Positions 1-6,674 of a stretch of DNA of 61,223 nt are shown one piece after another (position 1 is the stretch's first letter; the number at the start of each line of letters is the position of its first letter). This DNA comes from Dethiosulfovibrio faecalis. Lineage in GTDB: Bacteria > Synergistota > Synergistia > Synergistales > Dethiosulfovibrionaceae. The stretch is taken from positions 1 through 61,223 of the forward strand of contig NZ_JAKGUE010000016.1 in NCBI RefSeq assembly GCF_021568795.1, given 5' to 3'. A program made the translations under genes and the position numbers. The notes under the pieces are model-generated. The model was not told the DNA's origin. It worked only from the letters and a program-made list of their open reading frames with translations, and searched no databases.

Positions 1-41
1 GGACACCGCAGGAGATCTACTTCGGAAAGGAAGACCTATAG
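1..41 (+). pseudogene. C-terminal tail of an IS3-type transposase, cut by the window start
   Basis: The third frame reads TPQEIYFGKEDL and then a TAG stop. Many IS3/IS481-type DDE transposases (OrfB, integrase core) end with a motif of the form R-T-P-x-E-x-Y-F. The two bases before it (GG) fit an arginine codon. Only the last dozen residues are visible, so I cannot tell whether the upstream gene is intact. The inverted-repeat-like DNA that follows supports the reading. Confidence 0.5.
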
Positions 42-94
42 CAGTCTGACCTAAACTAATCTAGGCTAAAAAATGGTCTTGACAATGGGGTCCA
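1..94 (+). mobile_element. Right end of an insertion sequence (probable IS3 family)
   Basis: After the transposase tail there is about 25 bases of spacer and then a G/C-rich stretch at roughly 74-94 ending in GGGGTCCA. IS3-family elements typically end in ...CA with a terminal inverted repeat beginning TG at the other end. The left end lies outside the window, so repeat identity and target-site duplication cannot be checked. The exact boundary (94 or 97) is uncertain. Confidence 0.42.
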
Positions 95-106
95 CCATAC
101 TTTAAC
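79..106 (+). promoter_or_regulatory. Possible outward hybrid promoter at the IS edge
   Basis: A perfect -35 TTGACA (79-84) lies inside the presumed right inverted repeat. It is followed 16 bases later by TTTAAC (101-106, 4 of 6 matches) in the flanking DNA. Outward -35 boxes in terminal repeats are known for several IS3-family elements. Any transcript would run only to the hairpin at 148-180 or continue antisense through the two tRNA genes. Confidence 0.3.
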
Positions 107-147
107 GGCTAGCTCTTAGTCGTGTCTGGATAGAGCGGATGATAATA

Positions 148-180
148 AAAAGGCCTTCCATGAAAAATGGAAGGCCTTTA
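148..180 (-). terminator. Intrinsic terminator of the tRNA-Gln/Glu operon
   Basis: AAAGGCCTTCCAT and its complement form a long stem around a short A-rich loop. Read on the minus strand the stem is followed by TTTTTATTAT, a good U-tract. It begins 6 bases past the tRNA-Glu CCA end. In the plus direction the U-run is broken, so the main function is for the minus-strand tRNAs. Confidence 0.8.
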
Positions 181-185
181 GCTTT

Positions 186-261
186 TGGCAGTCCCTAGGG
201 GGTTCGAACCCCTGTTACCGGGCTGAGAACCCGGCGTCCTAGACCACTAGACGAAGGGACC
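186..261 (-). tRNA. tRNA-Glu (anticodon CTC)
   Basis: This is a 76-nt cloverleaf including an encoded CCA. The acceptor stem GGTCCCT pairs with AGGGACT, leaving a G-U first pair and discriminator G. The T-arm is AGGGG-TTCGAAC-CCCT. The anticodon loop TTCTCAG gives CTC, reading GAG. It follows tRNA-Gln by 3 bases in a shared transcript. Confidence 0.95.
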
Positions 262-264
262 ATT

Positions 265-338
265 TGGCTGGGGAACAGGGATTCGAACCCCGATTACCTG
301 ATCCAGAGTCAGGCGTCCTGCCGTTGGACGATTCCCCA
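265..338 (-). tRNA. tRNA-Gln (anticodon CTG)
   Basis: This is a 74-nt cloverleaf with encoded CCA. The acceptor TGGGGAA pairs with TTCCCCA, and the first pair is the U-A usual for bacterial tRNA-Gln. The anticodon stem CCTGA/TCAGG encloses CTCTGGA, giving CTG, which reads CAG. It is the first gene of the two-tRNA minus-strand operon. Confidence 0.95.
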
Positions 339-372
339 ATGGTCGACCGAGCTTCAACCCGGTGCGAGAGGT

Positions 373-401
373 ATAATACCATGGAGGCTGGATGTTCGCA
401 A
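373..401 (-). promoter_or_regulatory. Promoter of the tRNA-Gln/Glu operon
   Basis: Reading the minus strand, -35 TTGCGA (396-401) is followed by a 17-base spacer and -10 TATTAT (373-378). The -10 lies about 35 bases upstream of the mature tRNA-Gln 5' end, which leaves a short leader for RNase P to remove. Confidence 0.6.
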
Positions 402-451
402 CCCTGGAGTAAATATCGAAATAGTTCTTTTTTTGGGCGTACTTCTCCTCT

Positions 452-479
452 TTTACGAAACCGGCTGTATGGATATAAT
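452..479 (+). promoter_or_regulatory. Promoter of the aldolase gene
   Basis: -35 TTTACG (452-457) is followed by 16 bases and a perfect -10 TATAAT (474-479). Transcription would start near 486 and give a leader of about 160 nt before the aldolase start codon. The promoter is divergent from the tRNA promoter at 373-401, about 50 bases away. Confidence 0.55.
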
Positions 480-522
480 GGCAAAAGAGGGATAAGGTAT
501 TTTGGAGCGTCTATTGTAGCGT

Positions 523-604
523 ACCTCTAAAAACGTAAGTTATCCATTGGGACTACCTCACTGGAACTAACTGGAAGTGAGGTTCGTGAGGTTTTAGAGG
601 TCCC
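523..604 (+). promoter_or_regulatory. Structured leader RNA upstream of fba
   Basis: ACCTCTAAAA (523-532) is perfectly complementary to TTTTAGAGGT (592-601), forming a 10-bp closing stem. Inside it ACCTCAC (555-561) pairs with GTGAGGT (577-583). A second GTGAGGT copy (586-592) offers an alternative partner. GGGAC (549-553) could instead pair with GTCCC (600-604), breaking the outer stem. AAGTTA (537-542) can pair with TAACTT (623-628), just before the ribosome binding site. I see no U-tract, so translational control is more likely than termination. It matches no riboswitch class I know. Confidence 0.45.
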
Positions 605-644
605 CTTTAGACGTTATCGTATTAACTTGAGGAGTGATAGTGTT

Positions 645-1898
645 ATGGCATCCAAAGAGTGTTCGTTTCTCTCCAGACGTCCTCTAAATGTTCGAGCTAG
701 ATGGGACTCCGAGGACGTTGCATTGGTCAGCGGACGGGACGTCTTCGGCGCAATGAAACATAAAGGCGCAATAGCTTTGGCCGCGAACGCCAGGCATCCC
801 CTTACGGTGAAAGGGATTCTAAAAGCTGCGAAAAAACTTGATGCCGCGGTCATTATAGAAATAGCGAAATCGGAGACCAACTATTGTGGAAGTAACTTCG
901 ATACTCTGCCTGAGGCTGCTGTTCGATATTCGTCCGAGATCGGTCACGGAGCTGTCTTTGCCCTCCATGTGGACCACTACGGCATAAAGGGTTATGACGA
1001 TGTGATCAAGGCGGTCTCCGATCTAGGTAGGATAGTCAGAAATGGTTGGACCTCCGTCGCCATAGACGCCTCCCATCTTCCTGATTGGGAGAATCTTTGT
1101 GCTACCAGAGATGTCGCTATGCATGTGCCACCTTATTTCGGTTTGGAGGTAGAGGTGGGCGAGATAAAAGGAGCAGGGGAACTTTCAACGGTCGAGGAGG
1201 CTCTGTACTTCGTAGGCGGATTGAATTCCTGGAGCATCTTTCCCGATCTTTTGGCCATCTCGAACGGGAGTTTGCACGGTACCTACGATGCCTCGAAGGG
1301 ACAGGCGGAGGGGATCGATCTCGAGAGGACGAAGGAAATCGCCGAAGCCATAGCTCCCTACGGTGTATCCATCGCTCAACACGGTATATCCGGTACCGCT
1401 ATAGACAAATGCGCTGAATTCTCAAAATACGGCATAAACAAGGGCAACGTGGCGACCTTGTTCCAGAACGTGTTGTTCGGTATCAAGATGGATCAGGAAA
1501 CCGGTAACGCCGTGATAGAAGGGGATAGCTACATAAAAGAACAGGACCGTGGAATACCGATGGATCTCTGGAACGACCTGGTCTCTTGGTGTGACGGTCA
1601 GGGTTACAGCCGTAAGGACGGGAACTATAAAAAAGCCAATCTTCCTTTCTGGGAGCGGATAGCGTCTCTTCCGTCGGATCGTCTCGATATGATAGTAGAG
1701 GAAACTCAGTGGTGGGCCGAGAGGTTCATAAAGGCCTTTAACGCGGAGGGAACCGCCGAGATAGTCAAGGAGAGAATGTCGTCCAGGGAAAACTGGAATC
1801 CGTTTCCCGACATGAAAGTTCAGGCTTCCAGAGGGGATTTCGGTTCGGATAAGGCTCCCAATGCCGCGAAGAAAGACGGGGAGGATTACTCCGACTAG
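645..1898 (+). CDS. fba: Class II fructose-bisphosphate aldolase
   Basis: A zinc-dependent aldolase (417 aa) interconverting fructose 1,6-bisphosphate with dihydroxyacetone phosphate and glyceraldehyde 3-phosphate in glycolysis and gluconeogenesis. The family's metal and catalytic motifs are visible in order: HVDHYG (roughly residue 105), GSLHGTY and AQHGISGT. At 417 residues it is longer than the common ~300-residue class IIA/B enzymes and belongs to a long subgroup with a C-terminal extension. ATG 645 is chosen over an in-frame TTG at 627 because GAGGAG at 629-634 sits 10 bases before it. It is monocistronic, with its own promoter, structured leader and terminator. Substrate specificity (FBP against tagatose-bisphosphate) cannot be settled from sequence alone. 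Confidence 0.88.
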   Translation: MASKECSFLSRRPLNVRARWDSEDVALVSGRDVFGAMKHKGAIALAANARHPLTVKGILKAAKKLDAAVIIEIAKSETNYCGSNFDTLPEAAVRYSSEIGHGAVFALHVDHYGIKGYDDVIKAVSDLGRIVRNGWTSVAIDASHLPDWENLCATRDVAMHVPPYFGLEVEVGEIKGAGELSTVEEALYFVGGLNSWSIFPDLLAISNGSLHGTYDASKGQAEGIDLERTKEIAEAIAPYGVSIAQHGISGTAIDKCAEFSKYGINKGNVATLFQNVLFGIKMDQETGNAVIEGDSYIKEQDRGIPMDLWNDLVSWCDGQGYSRKDGNYKKANLPFWERIASLPSDRLDMIVEETQWWAERFIKAFNAEGTAEIVKERMSSRENWNPFPDMKVQASRGDFGSDKAPNAAKKDGEDYSD

Positions 1899-1912
1899 CA
1901 TATTTTGCCCAG

Positions 1913-1936
1913 AGGCCTCCTATTACGGGGGCCTTT
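1913..1936 (+). terminator. Likely terminator after fba
   Basis: AGGCCTCC (1913-1920) pairs with GGGGGCCT (1927-1934), an 8-bp stem with one G-U pair and a 6-base loop. The following TTTACTATATAAT is only moderately U-rich, so termination may be partial. A TATAAT at 1941-1946 could act as a -10 for the next gene, but no convincing -35 is seen. Confidence 0.5.
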
Positions 1937-1985
1937 ACTATATAATTTCAGGACCGATGTTCGATTTTAAAAGGGGGCCTGGAAA

Positions 1986-2405
1986 ATGCAGGACAGATCT
2001 ATTCGCTTGGAGGACCACTTTCTGGATGTTCTATCAGTAGAGATAGCCAACTACGAAAGGGTAAGCCATCTCTTGGACGATATGGAAGAAGCTCGTCTGG
2101 TTATAGACCCTATCGTGGTCGATAGCAGAAAACTGACGTCCAGTTATATCAGACGTAATAGGGTGCCTTCCGGAGGGACAACTCCGTTCGTAGTCTATTG
2201 TCGAATTCGTGGGGGAGGCCCGGCGAAGGGAGTTCTTGTAGAGGACTCCATAAACAGATGGTATGGTGAAGAGATGATATCGCGTGCGACGAAGAGGATC
2301 GTCGATAGGGGGTTCTACTCTCGCTATCAGGTGGAGGATGCGGTGGAAAGGATCGGCTCCATGGGGTGGGTCCCCATCGATCCCGACGAGGGCGGTCGTC
2401 GATGA
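1986..2405 (+). CDS. Conserved hypothetical protein upstream of lptA
   Basis: A 139-residue soluble protein with no signal peptide, transmembrane segment or motif I recognise. It is rich in Arg, Asp and Glu, with two amphipathic-looking helical stretches (residues ~8-40 and ~95-125). GGGGG at about 1973-1977 precedes ATG 1986 at a good distance. Its TGA stop overlaps the lptA ATG (ATGA), so the two are probably translationally coupled. That points to a job connected with lipopolysaccharide export or envelope supply, but this is inferred from position only. Because of the operon structure I am confident it is a real gene. Confidence 0.7.
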   Translation: MQDRSIRLEDHFLDVLSVEIANYERVSHLLDDMEEARLVIDPIVVDSRKLTSSYIRRNRVPSGGTTPFVVYCRIRGGGPAKGVLVEDSINRWYGEEMISRATKRIVDRGFYSRYQVEDAVERIGSMGWVPIDPDEGGRR

Positions 2406-3142
2406 GGCTATTTAAAACGGCCCTGGCGGTGCTGTTGCTTTCTCTCTTTTCGATATTTTCATCTCCTTTTATCTGTTGCGCCAAGGTGAAGCTTACCGCC
2501 GACAACATGACTTTCGATACGGCTACGGGGCTTTTGGTCGGATTGGGAAACGTGACGTTGATAAGGGAGGATCTCAAGGTAGTCTCCGATCGTTGCGAGG
2601 GTAGCTATAGGGAAAATACCGCCAGAATGTGGCAGAACGTCAGAGCCGAGGGGACCTGGAGCGGAGAGAACCTTTCGTTTCAGTGCCAGGAGCTGAATGC
2701 CTCCTTCTCCAAGCCGGAGAGGATCTCCATGGTCGGCTCCGTCGAAGGTCGTTTCGGAAGCCGCTCTTTGAGGTGTTATGACGTGGAGATGATCGGAGAT
2801 CGCTTCATAGCGACTAAGGTCTCTCGTTTCCAGGACGACGACGAGGGGATCTCCCTGTCCTGCGATAGGGTAAAAGGAGCGATCGGCGACGGTATGCTTC
2901 GAGAGTTCGAGGCCAACGGATCCGTCAAGATGGAGATAAAACACCTGAAAGACGGAACCTTGACGAAAATCTCCGGTGGCAAGGCGCTATATTCGAAAGA
3001 CAGGGGTTCCATAGTTATGAGCGGAGGTGCGGTGGCGGTGCAGAGAGGTAGAAAGATAACCGCCAAAAACGTGGTCTTTTATCCGGCTACAAGCAAGATA
3101 GAGGCGAAGGGGAGCCCCAAGATAACCTTCGACGTGGAATGA
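2402..3142 (+). CDS. lptA: LptA/OstA-like lipopolysaccharide export protein
   Basis: A 246-residue exported protein. It starts with a signal peptide (MRLFKTALAVLLLSLFSIF) and likely cleavage around residue 27. The rest is made of short beta-strand repeats of the OstA/LptA type, such as the stretch AKVKLTADNMTFD and later GGKALYSKDRGSIVMSGG. In the Lpt system LptA forms a beta-jellyroll bridge that carries LPS across the periplasm. ATG 2402 is preferred over an in-frame upstream ATG (2366) because it begins the signal sequence, has GAGGG about 8 bases upstream, and overlaps the previous stop. lptB follows after 13 bases. The LptF/LptG permeases are not in the window. An LptC-like role is possible. 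Confidence 0.8.
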   Translation: MRLFKTALAVLLLSLFSIFSSPFICCAKVKLTADNMTFDTATGLLVGLGNVTLIREDLKVVSDRCEGSYRENTARMWQNVRAEGTWSGENLSFQCQELNASFSKPERISMVGSVEGRFGSRSLRCYDVEMIGDRFIATKVSRFQDDDEGISLSCDRVKGAIGDGMLREFEANGSVKMEIKHLKDGTLTKISGGKALYSKDRGSIVMSGGAVAVQRGRKITAKNVVFYPATSKIEAKGSPKITFDVE

Positions 3143-3155
3143 GGTTGTATCATCC

Positions 3156-3893
3156 ATGACATCACGAAACGGAGTTACCCTTTCAGCGGAAGGGTTGACG
3201 AAGAGCTACAGAAAGCGGACCGTTGTTTCAGGGGTCGACCTGAAGATTCCTATGGGAAAGATCACCGGACTCCTGGGGCCTAACGGAGCTGGAAAAACCA
3301 CCAGTTTTTACATGATAGTGGGGTTGATAAGACCCGACAGAGGTCGCGTTCTACTGGGAGACAGGGAGATAACCGACCTCCCTGTCTATAAGAGGGCTCG
3401 TATAGGAATAGGCTATCTGCCTCAAGAAAGTTCTGTGTTTCGAAGTCTAACGGTTAGAGAAAATCTGGATCTCGTGTTAGAGGAAAGACACGTCGCTAAG
3501 GCGGAGAGACGGGAGATTGCTGATCGTCTGGTGGAGGATCTGGGACTTCAGAGACTGGTGGACGTATCGGGATACGCTTTGAGTGGAGGAGAGCGACGGC
3601 GGCTTGAGATAGCTAGGTGCTTAGCTATAATGCCGGACTTTATCTTTTTGGACGAACCATTCAGCGGGATAGATCCGATAGCGGTCTACGATATACAACA
3701 GATAATTTTGGGACTCAGGGAAAAAGGTTACGGAATAATGATAACCGATCATAACGTCAGGGATACCCTGGCCATAACCGATAAAACCTATCTGATCCAC
3801 AGAGGAGAAATAGTCATAGAGGGTAATCCCGATGAGGTAGCCAGGAGCGAGGTAGCCAGGAAATTCTATCTCGGAGAGAGGTTTACCTGGTGA
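3156..3893 (+). CDS. lptB: LPS export ABC transporter ATPase LptB
   Basis: A cytoplasmic ATPase (245 aa) that powers LPS extraction from the inner membrane with LptF and LptG. ABC motifs are all present: Walker A GPNGAGKTT (41-49), Q-loop Gln90, signature LSGGERRR (142-149), Walker B IFLDEP (163-168) and the H-loop His199. The length matches the LptB family, and its position right after lptA makes this more likely than a branched-chain amino-acid ATPase. GAGG at 3141-3144 serves ATG 3156. Confidence 0.93.
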   Translation: MTSRNGVTLSAEGLTKSYRKRTVVSGVDLKIPMGKITGLLGPNGAGKTTSFYMIVGLIRPDRGRVLLGDREITDLPVYKRARIGIGYLPQESSVFRSLTVRENLDLVLEERHVAKAERREIADRLVEDLGLQRLVDVSGYALSGGERRRLEIARCLAIMPDFIFLDEPFSGIDPIAVYDIQQIILGLREKGYGIMITDHNVRDTLAITDKTYLIHRGEIVIEGNPDEVARSEVARKFYLGERFTW

Positions 3894-3901
3894 CTTTTCG
3901 A

Positions 3902-4345
3902 TCAAAGAGGAGCTATTTTATCGATGTCTCCCGATCGGAGGATGCTCTCTACCCTTTCTGCTGCAGAGGCCACCTTTGCGCTGAGGGGCGCTCCCAGCAT
4001 GACCCTCTCTGGCTGTATCCCTATTACAAACGTCTCCAGATCGAGCTGGTTCAACATCAGGTTCAAGGGCATGTCGTGATTTGTGAAAGAGACATCCGAT
4101 ATCCTCTCTATTGAAAAACGCCTGAAATCCCCGGGGATGAGTCCCATGTCGGAGGCGTCTACCAGGATCAGCCTTTCTGGTCTCTCCCTCTTTATGGCGT
4201 ATACGTAATTTCCGGGTACGGTATAACATGTGTATACCACCGTGTCGGCAGGAGGGGTTCTCTTTAATCTGTCGGATATTATCACCCCTACCGCGTCGTC
4301 CCCGTAGAGCTCGTTTCCCAGACCCCATATCATCGTCTTGCTCAT
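3902..4345 (-). CDS. hycI: Hydrogenase maturation endopeptidase, HycI-like
   Basis: A protease (147 aa) of the HyaD/HybD/HycI family that removes the C-terminal extension of a [NiFe] hydrogenase large subunit after nickel insertion. The nickel-sensing motifs are seen: GLGNELYGDDAVG near the N-terminus, LILVDASDMGL, and NHDMPL. The DMGL and HxMPL forms resemble HycI, which matures group 4 membrane hydrogenases. ATG 4345 is preferred over GTG 4357, because the GAGG before it would overlap GTG 4357. The gene lies alone on the minus strand, convergent with lptB and divergent from murJ, and no hydrogenase structural gene is in the window. Confidence 0.82.
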   Translation of the reverse strand: MSKTMIWGLGNELYGDDAVGVIISDRLKRTPPADTVVYTCYTVPGNYVYAIKRERPERLILVDASDMGLIPGDFRRFSIERISDVSFTNHDMPLNLMLNQLDLETFVIGIQPERVMLGAPLSAKVASAAERVESILRSGDIDKIAPL

Positions 4346-4387
4346 CTTATTATGCACCTCGATCTATCTTGAACTGGAGGAAGCTCT

Positions 4388-5971
4388 GTGTCGGTAATTC
4401 TCTCTCGTATGGTCAGAAACGCTCTTACAATGATGCTGGGAACCTTCGCCAGCCGAATACTTGGACTGGCTAGAGAGATCATAACCGCGGCCCTTTTCGG
4501 GGCCTCTCGTTCTCTCGACGCTTTCTACATAGCCTATACCCTTGCTAATCTGGCAAGACAGCTTCTGGCGGAAGGGGCTCTCTCTGCAGCGTTCGTGCCG
4601 GTTTTCGCTCAGGTCCTCGAGAAGGACGGATGCGAGAGGGCCGAAAACCTGGCCAGGCAGGCTTCATCTGTGTTGCTTTTTTTGTGTGCCGTGGTTGTCG
4701 TTTTGGGTTATCTAATGTCTCCATTATTGGTCTCCTTGATGGCCCCGGGATTTGACGTCGAAAAGACCAACTTGGCGGTGTCCCTGACCAGGTGGATGTT
4801 CCCATATCTGATGATGGTATCAATGGCCGCACTTGCCATGGGAGTCTTAAACAGCATGGGCAGGTTTTTCGTGCCTGCCGTGGCTCCCGCCATGGCCAAC
4901 GTAGCATATATTACGATCGTGCTCCTGTTTGCGTCAAGGAGCGGCGTATCCTGTCTGGTCTGGGCGGTTCTTCTAGGAGGGGTCTTGCAGATGGGGGTAC
5001 AGCTTCTGGCGGTCTCCAGGGAAGGAGTCTCCCTCCTCCCGGCGATTCCTAAAAAAGGAGATCCAGAGCTCGGAAGGATGATGTTGCTCTTCCTTCCCTA
5101 TGCGGCAGGTCTCTCTCTGAATCAGATAAATCCGATCATCAGCAGGGTATTGGGCTCTTTTCTCCAGGATGGGGCCATTTCTGTCCTGAACTACGCCAAC
5201 AGAGTTATACAGCTTCCTCTCGGACTCGTCGTGATAGCCATATCTCAGGCGGTGCTTCCGGAACTATCGAGATGTATGTTGGAGGGGGACAGGGTGTTCT
5301 CTGAGACCGTTCGGGATTCGGTGAGGTTTGCTCTTTTCGCCATATTGCCGATAACGGTGGCAGCCTGCATGGTCTCGGGGCCCGTGATACACGTTCTTTT
5401 CTACAGAGGAGCTTTCGGCGAATGGGCATGGAACGCGACCTCTTTGGCCATGTCTATGTATGCTTTAGGACTTCCAGGAATGGCCTGTTCGACTGTAATC
5501 ATGAGAGCGCTCTACGCTAAGGGGCTTCCAAGGGCGGCCGTTGCAGTGACCCTGTCAAGCGTCGTCTCTAACCTGGTAATCAGCGTCTTGCTCCTGCGTC
5601 CCATGGGATTCAGTGGGCTGGCTTTGGCTACCTCGATAGCCTTTACTCTTTCCTCGTTTGTCGGGCTTTATCTTCTAGGTAGGAAAACGACGCATCGAAT
5701 AGGTCTTTTCGACATGTCCTGGATCGTTAAAAATATGGTAGCTCTGTCGGCTCTGGCAGTGGTTCTGTACGGTTTCTCGGTTTTGTATCCCTATCCTCAG
5801 GGCGGTTCGATGGCTTGGAGGTCCCTATGGATCCTGTTCGCCGCGATTTTAGGAGGGGTCTCCTACATAGGAGGAGCCGCCGTTATGGGGTCTGGTGAGC
5901 TCCATTGGATAAAAGAGGCCGTTGTCTCCAGAAAGAGAAAGGACAAAAAATGCGATGAATCGAATAGGTAA
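4388..5971 (+). CDS. murJ: Lipid II flippase MurJ
   Basis: A polytopic membrane protein (527 aa) of the MOP superfamily (MviN/MurJ) that flips undecaprenyl-linked peptidoglycan precursors to the outer face of the membrane. The N-terminus carries the family-typical stretch with SRILGLAREIITAALFG, and there are about 14 hydrophobic segments along the whole length. The GTG start at 4388 has GGAGG 7 bases upstream. Its 3' end overlaps the next gene by 17 bases. The 42-base gap to the divergent hycI must hold any promoter. Confidence 0.92.
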   Translation: MSVILSRMVRNALTMMLGTFASRILGLAREIITAALFGASRSLDAFYIAYTLANLARQLLAEGALSAAFVPVFAQVLEKDGCERAENLARQASSVLLFLCAVVVVLGYLMSPLLVSLMAPGFDVEKTNLAVSLTRWMFPYLMMVSMAALAMGVLNSMGRFFVPAVAPAMANVAYITIVLLFASRSGVSCLVWAVLLGGVLQMGVQLLAVSREGVSLLPAIPKKGDPELGRMMLLFLPYAAGLSLNQINPIISRVLGSFLQDGAISVLNYANRVIQLPLGLVVIAISQAVLPELSRCMLEGDRVFSETVRDSVRFALFAILPITVAACMVSGPVIHVLFYRGAFGEWAWNATSLAMSMYALGLPGMACSTVIMRALYAKGLPRAAVAVTLSSVVSNLVISVLLLRPMGFSGLALATSIAFTLSSFVGLYLLGRKTTHRIGLFDMSWIVKNMVALSALAVVLYGFSVLYPYPQGGSMAWRSLWILFAAILGGVSYIGGAAVMGSGELHWIKEAVVSRKRKDKKCDESNR

Positions 5972-6497
5972 GATGTTTATTTTTTCATCTGCACTAGTGA
6001 TGCTTTTTGTTGTCGGTATTCCTTGTTGGGGTTCTTCTTTCGAGGATTTGGAGGCCGATCGTTCCTCGGTGGTGTGGGTCGAAGGTCAGATCATGGGCGA
6101 TATGGTTTTAGGGGCGAAAGGAAAATTGACCTTCCTGTTTATGGACAGGAGGTTGTGTGATGTCGCCAGAGTGGATAGAGGAAATTTGCCGGAATGGCTG
6201 ACGTGGAACCTTCAATATGAAACGGTCGCAAGGAAAGGGAAAAGAGAGTTCTTCCTGTTGAGATACGAGGCGATAAAAAACTGGGAATTCGACCCTACCG
6301 AGATAAAGATAGGAGGGTACAAATTAAAGATGAGCGACGTCGTATCCAGAAAGGACATGATAAACGTAGGCCCCCTGTCTTCCGGTACGGTGGCTACGTT
6401 GGCGTTTTCCATGCCCAGGTCTCTGCTGAAGCCGGGGCGTTCTCTGGAGATGGCTTATGGTGAATGGACTACCGATTGGATTGTCCCGAGGAGGTGA
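5955..6497 (+). CDS. Secreted or membrane-anchored hypothetical protein
   Basis: 180 residues. A hydrophobic signal sequence spans residues ~5-25 (KMFIFSSALVMLFVVGIPCW), with a cysteine near its end that could suggest a lipoprotein, though the lipobox is poor. The mature part looks beta-rich and has no motif I recognise. ATG 5955 (AAAGGA 11 bases upstream) is chosen because it places the signal sequence at the N-terminus. It overlaps murJ by 17 bases, and the zinc-ribbon gene follows after 5 bases, so it is probably cotranscribed with murJ. Function unknown; an envelope role is an inference from context. Confidence 0.65.
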   Translation: MNRIGKMFIFSSALVMLFVVGIPCWGSSFEDLEADRSSVVWVEGQIMGDMVLGAKGKLTFLFMDRRLCDVARVDRGNLPEWLTWNLQYETVARKGKREFFLLRYEAIKNWEFDPTEIKIGGYKLKMSDVVSRKDMINVGPLSSGTVATLAFSMPRSLLKPGRSLEMAYGEWTTDWIVPRR

Positions 6498-6502
6498 GGT
6501 TA

Positions 6503-6670
6503 GTGCACGTCTTTAAATGCGCGGCCTGTGAAAAGGAATTTGAAAGCGAGAAAAGAGAGCTTAGGTGTCCTTTTTGCGGCAGCAATGTCTTGATTCATGT
6601 CAGCGGAGAAAAGTTCAATTCGAAAAGTTGCAGCGGTAACTGCAGTTGTTGCAGTGGCTGTGGGAGTTGA
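6503..6670 (+). CDS. Small zinc-ribbon protein
   Basis: A 55-residue protein with two CxxC knuckles (CAAC at residues 6-9, CPFC at 22-25), the pattern of a FmdB-like zinc ribbon, followed by a Cys/Ser/Gly-rich tail with several more cysteines. Such small proteins are often accessory regulators, but no specific function is known here. The GTG start at 6503 is supported by GGAGG at 6490-6494. It ends 4 bases before the tsaD start, so they are likely cotranscribed. Confidence 0.65.
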   Translation: MHVFKCAACEKEFESEKRELRCPFCGSNVLIHVSGEKFNSKSCSGNCSCCSGCGS

Positions 6671-6674
6671 GTTT

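Noticed and set aside
1941-1946. Perfect TATAAT ahead of the hypothetical gene at 1986
   Set aside because: No -35 at a usable distance and no TGn extension; it overlaps the tail of the fba terminator. It is kept only as a remark.
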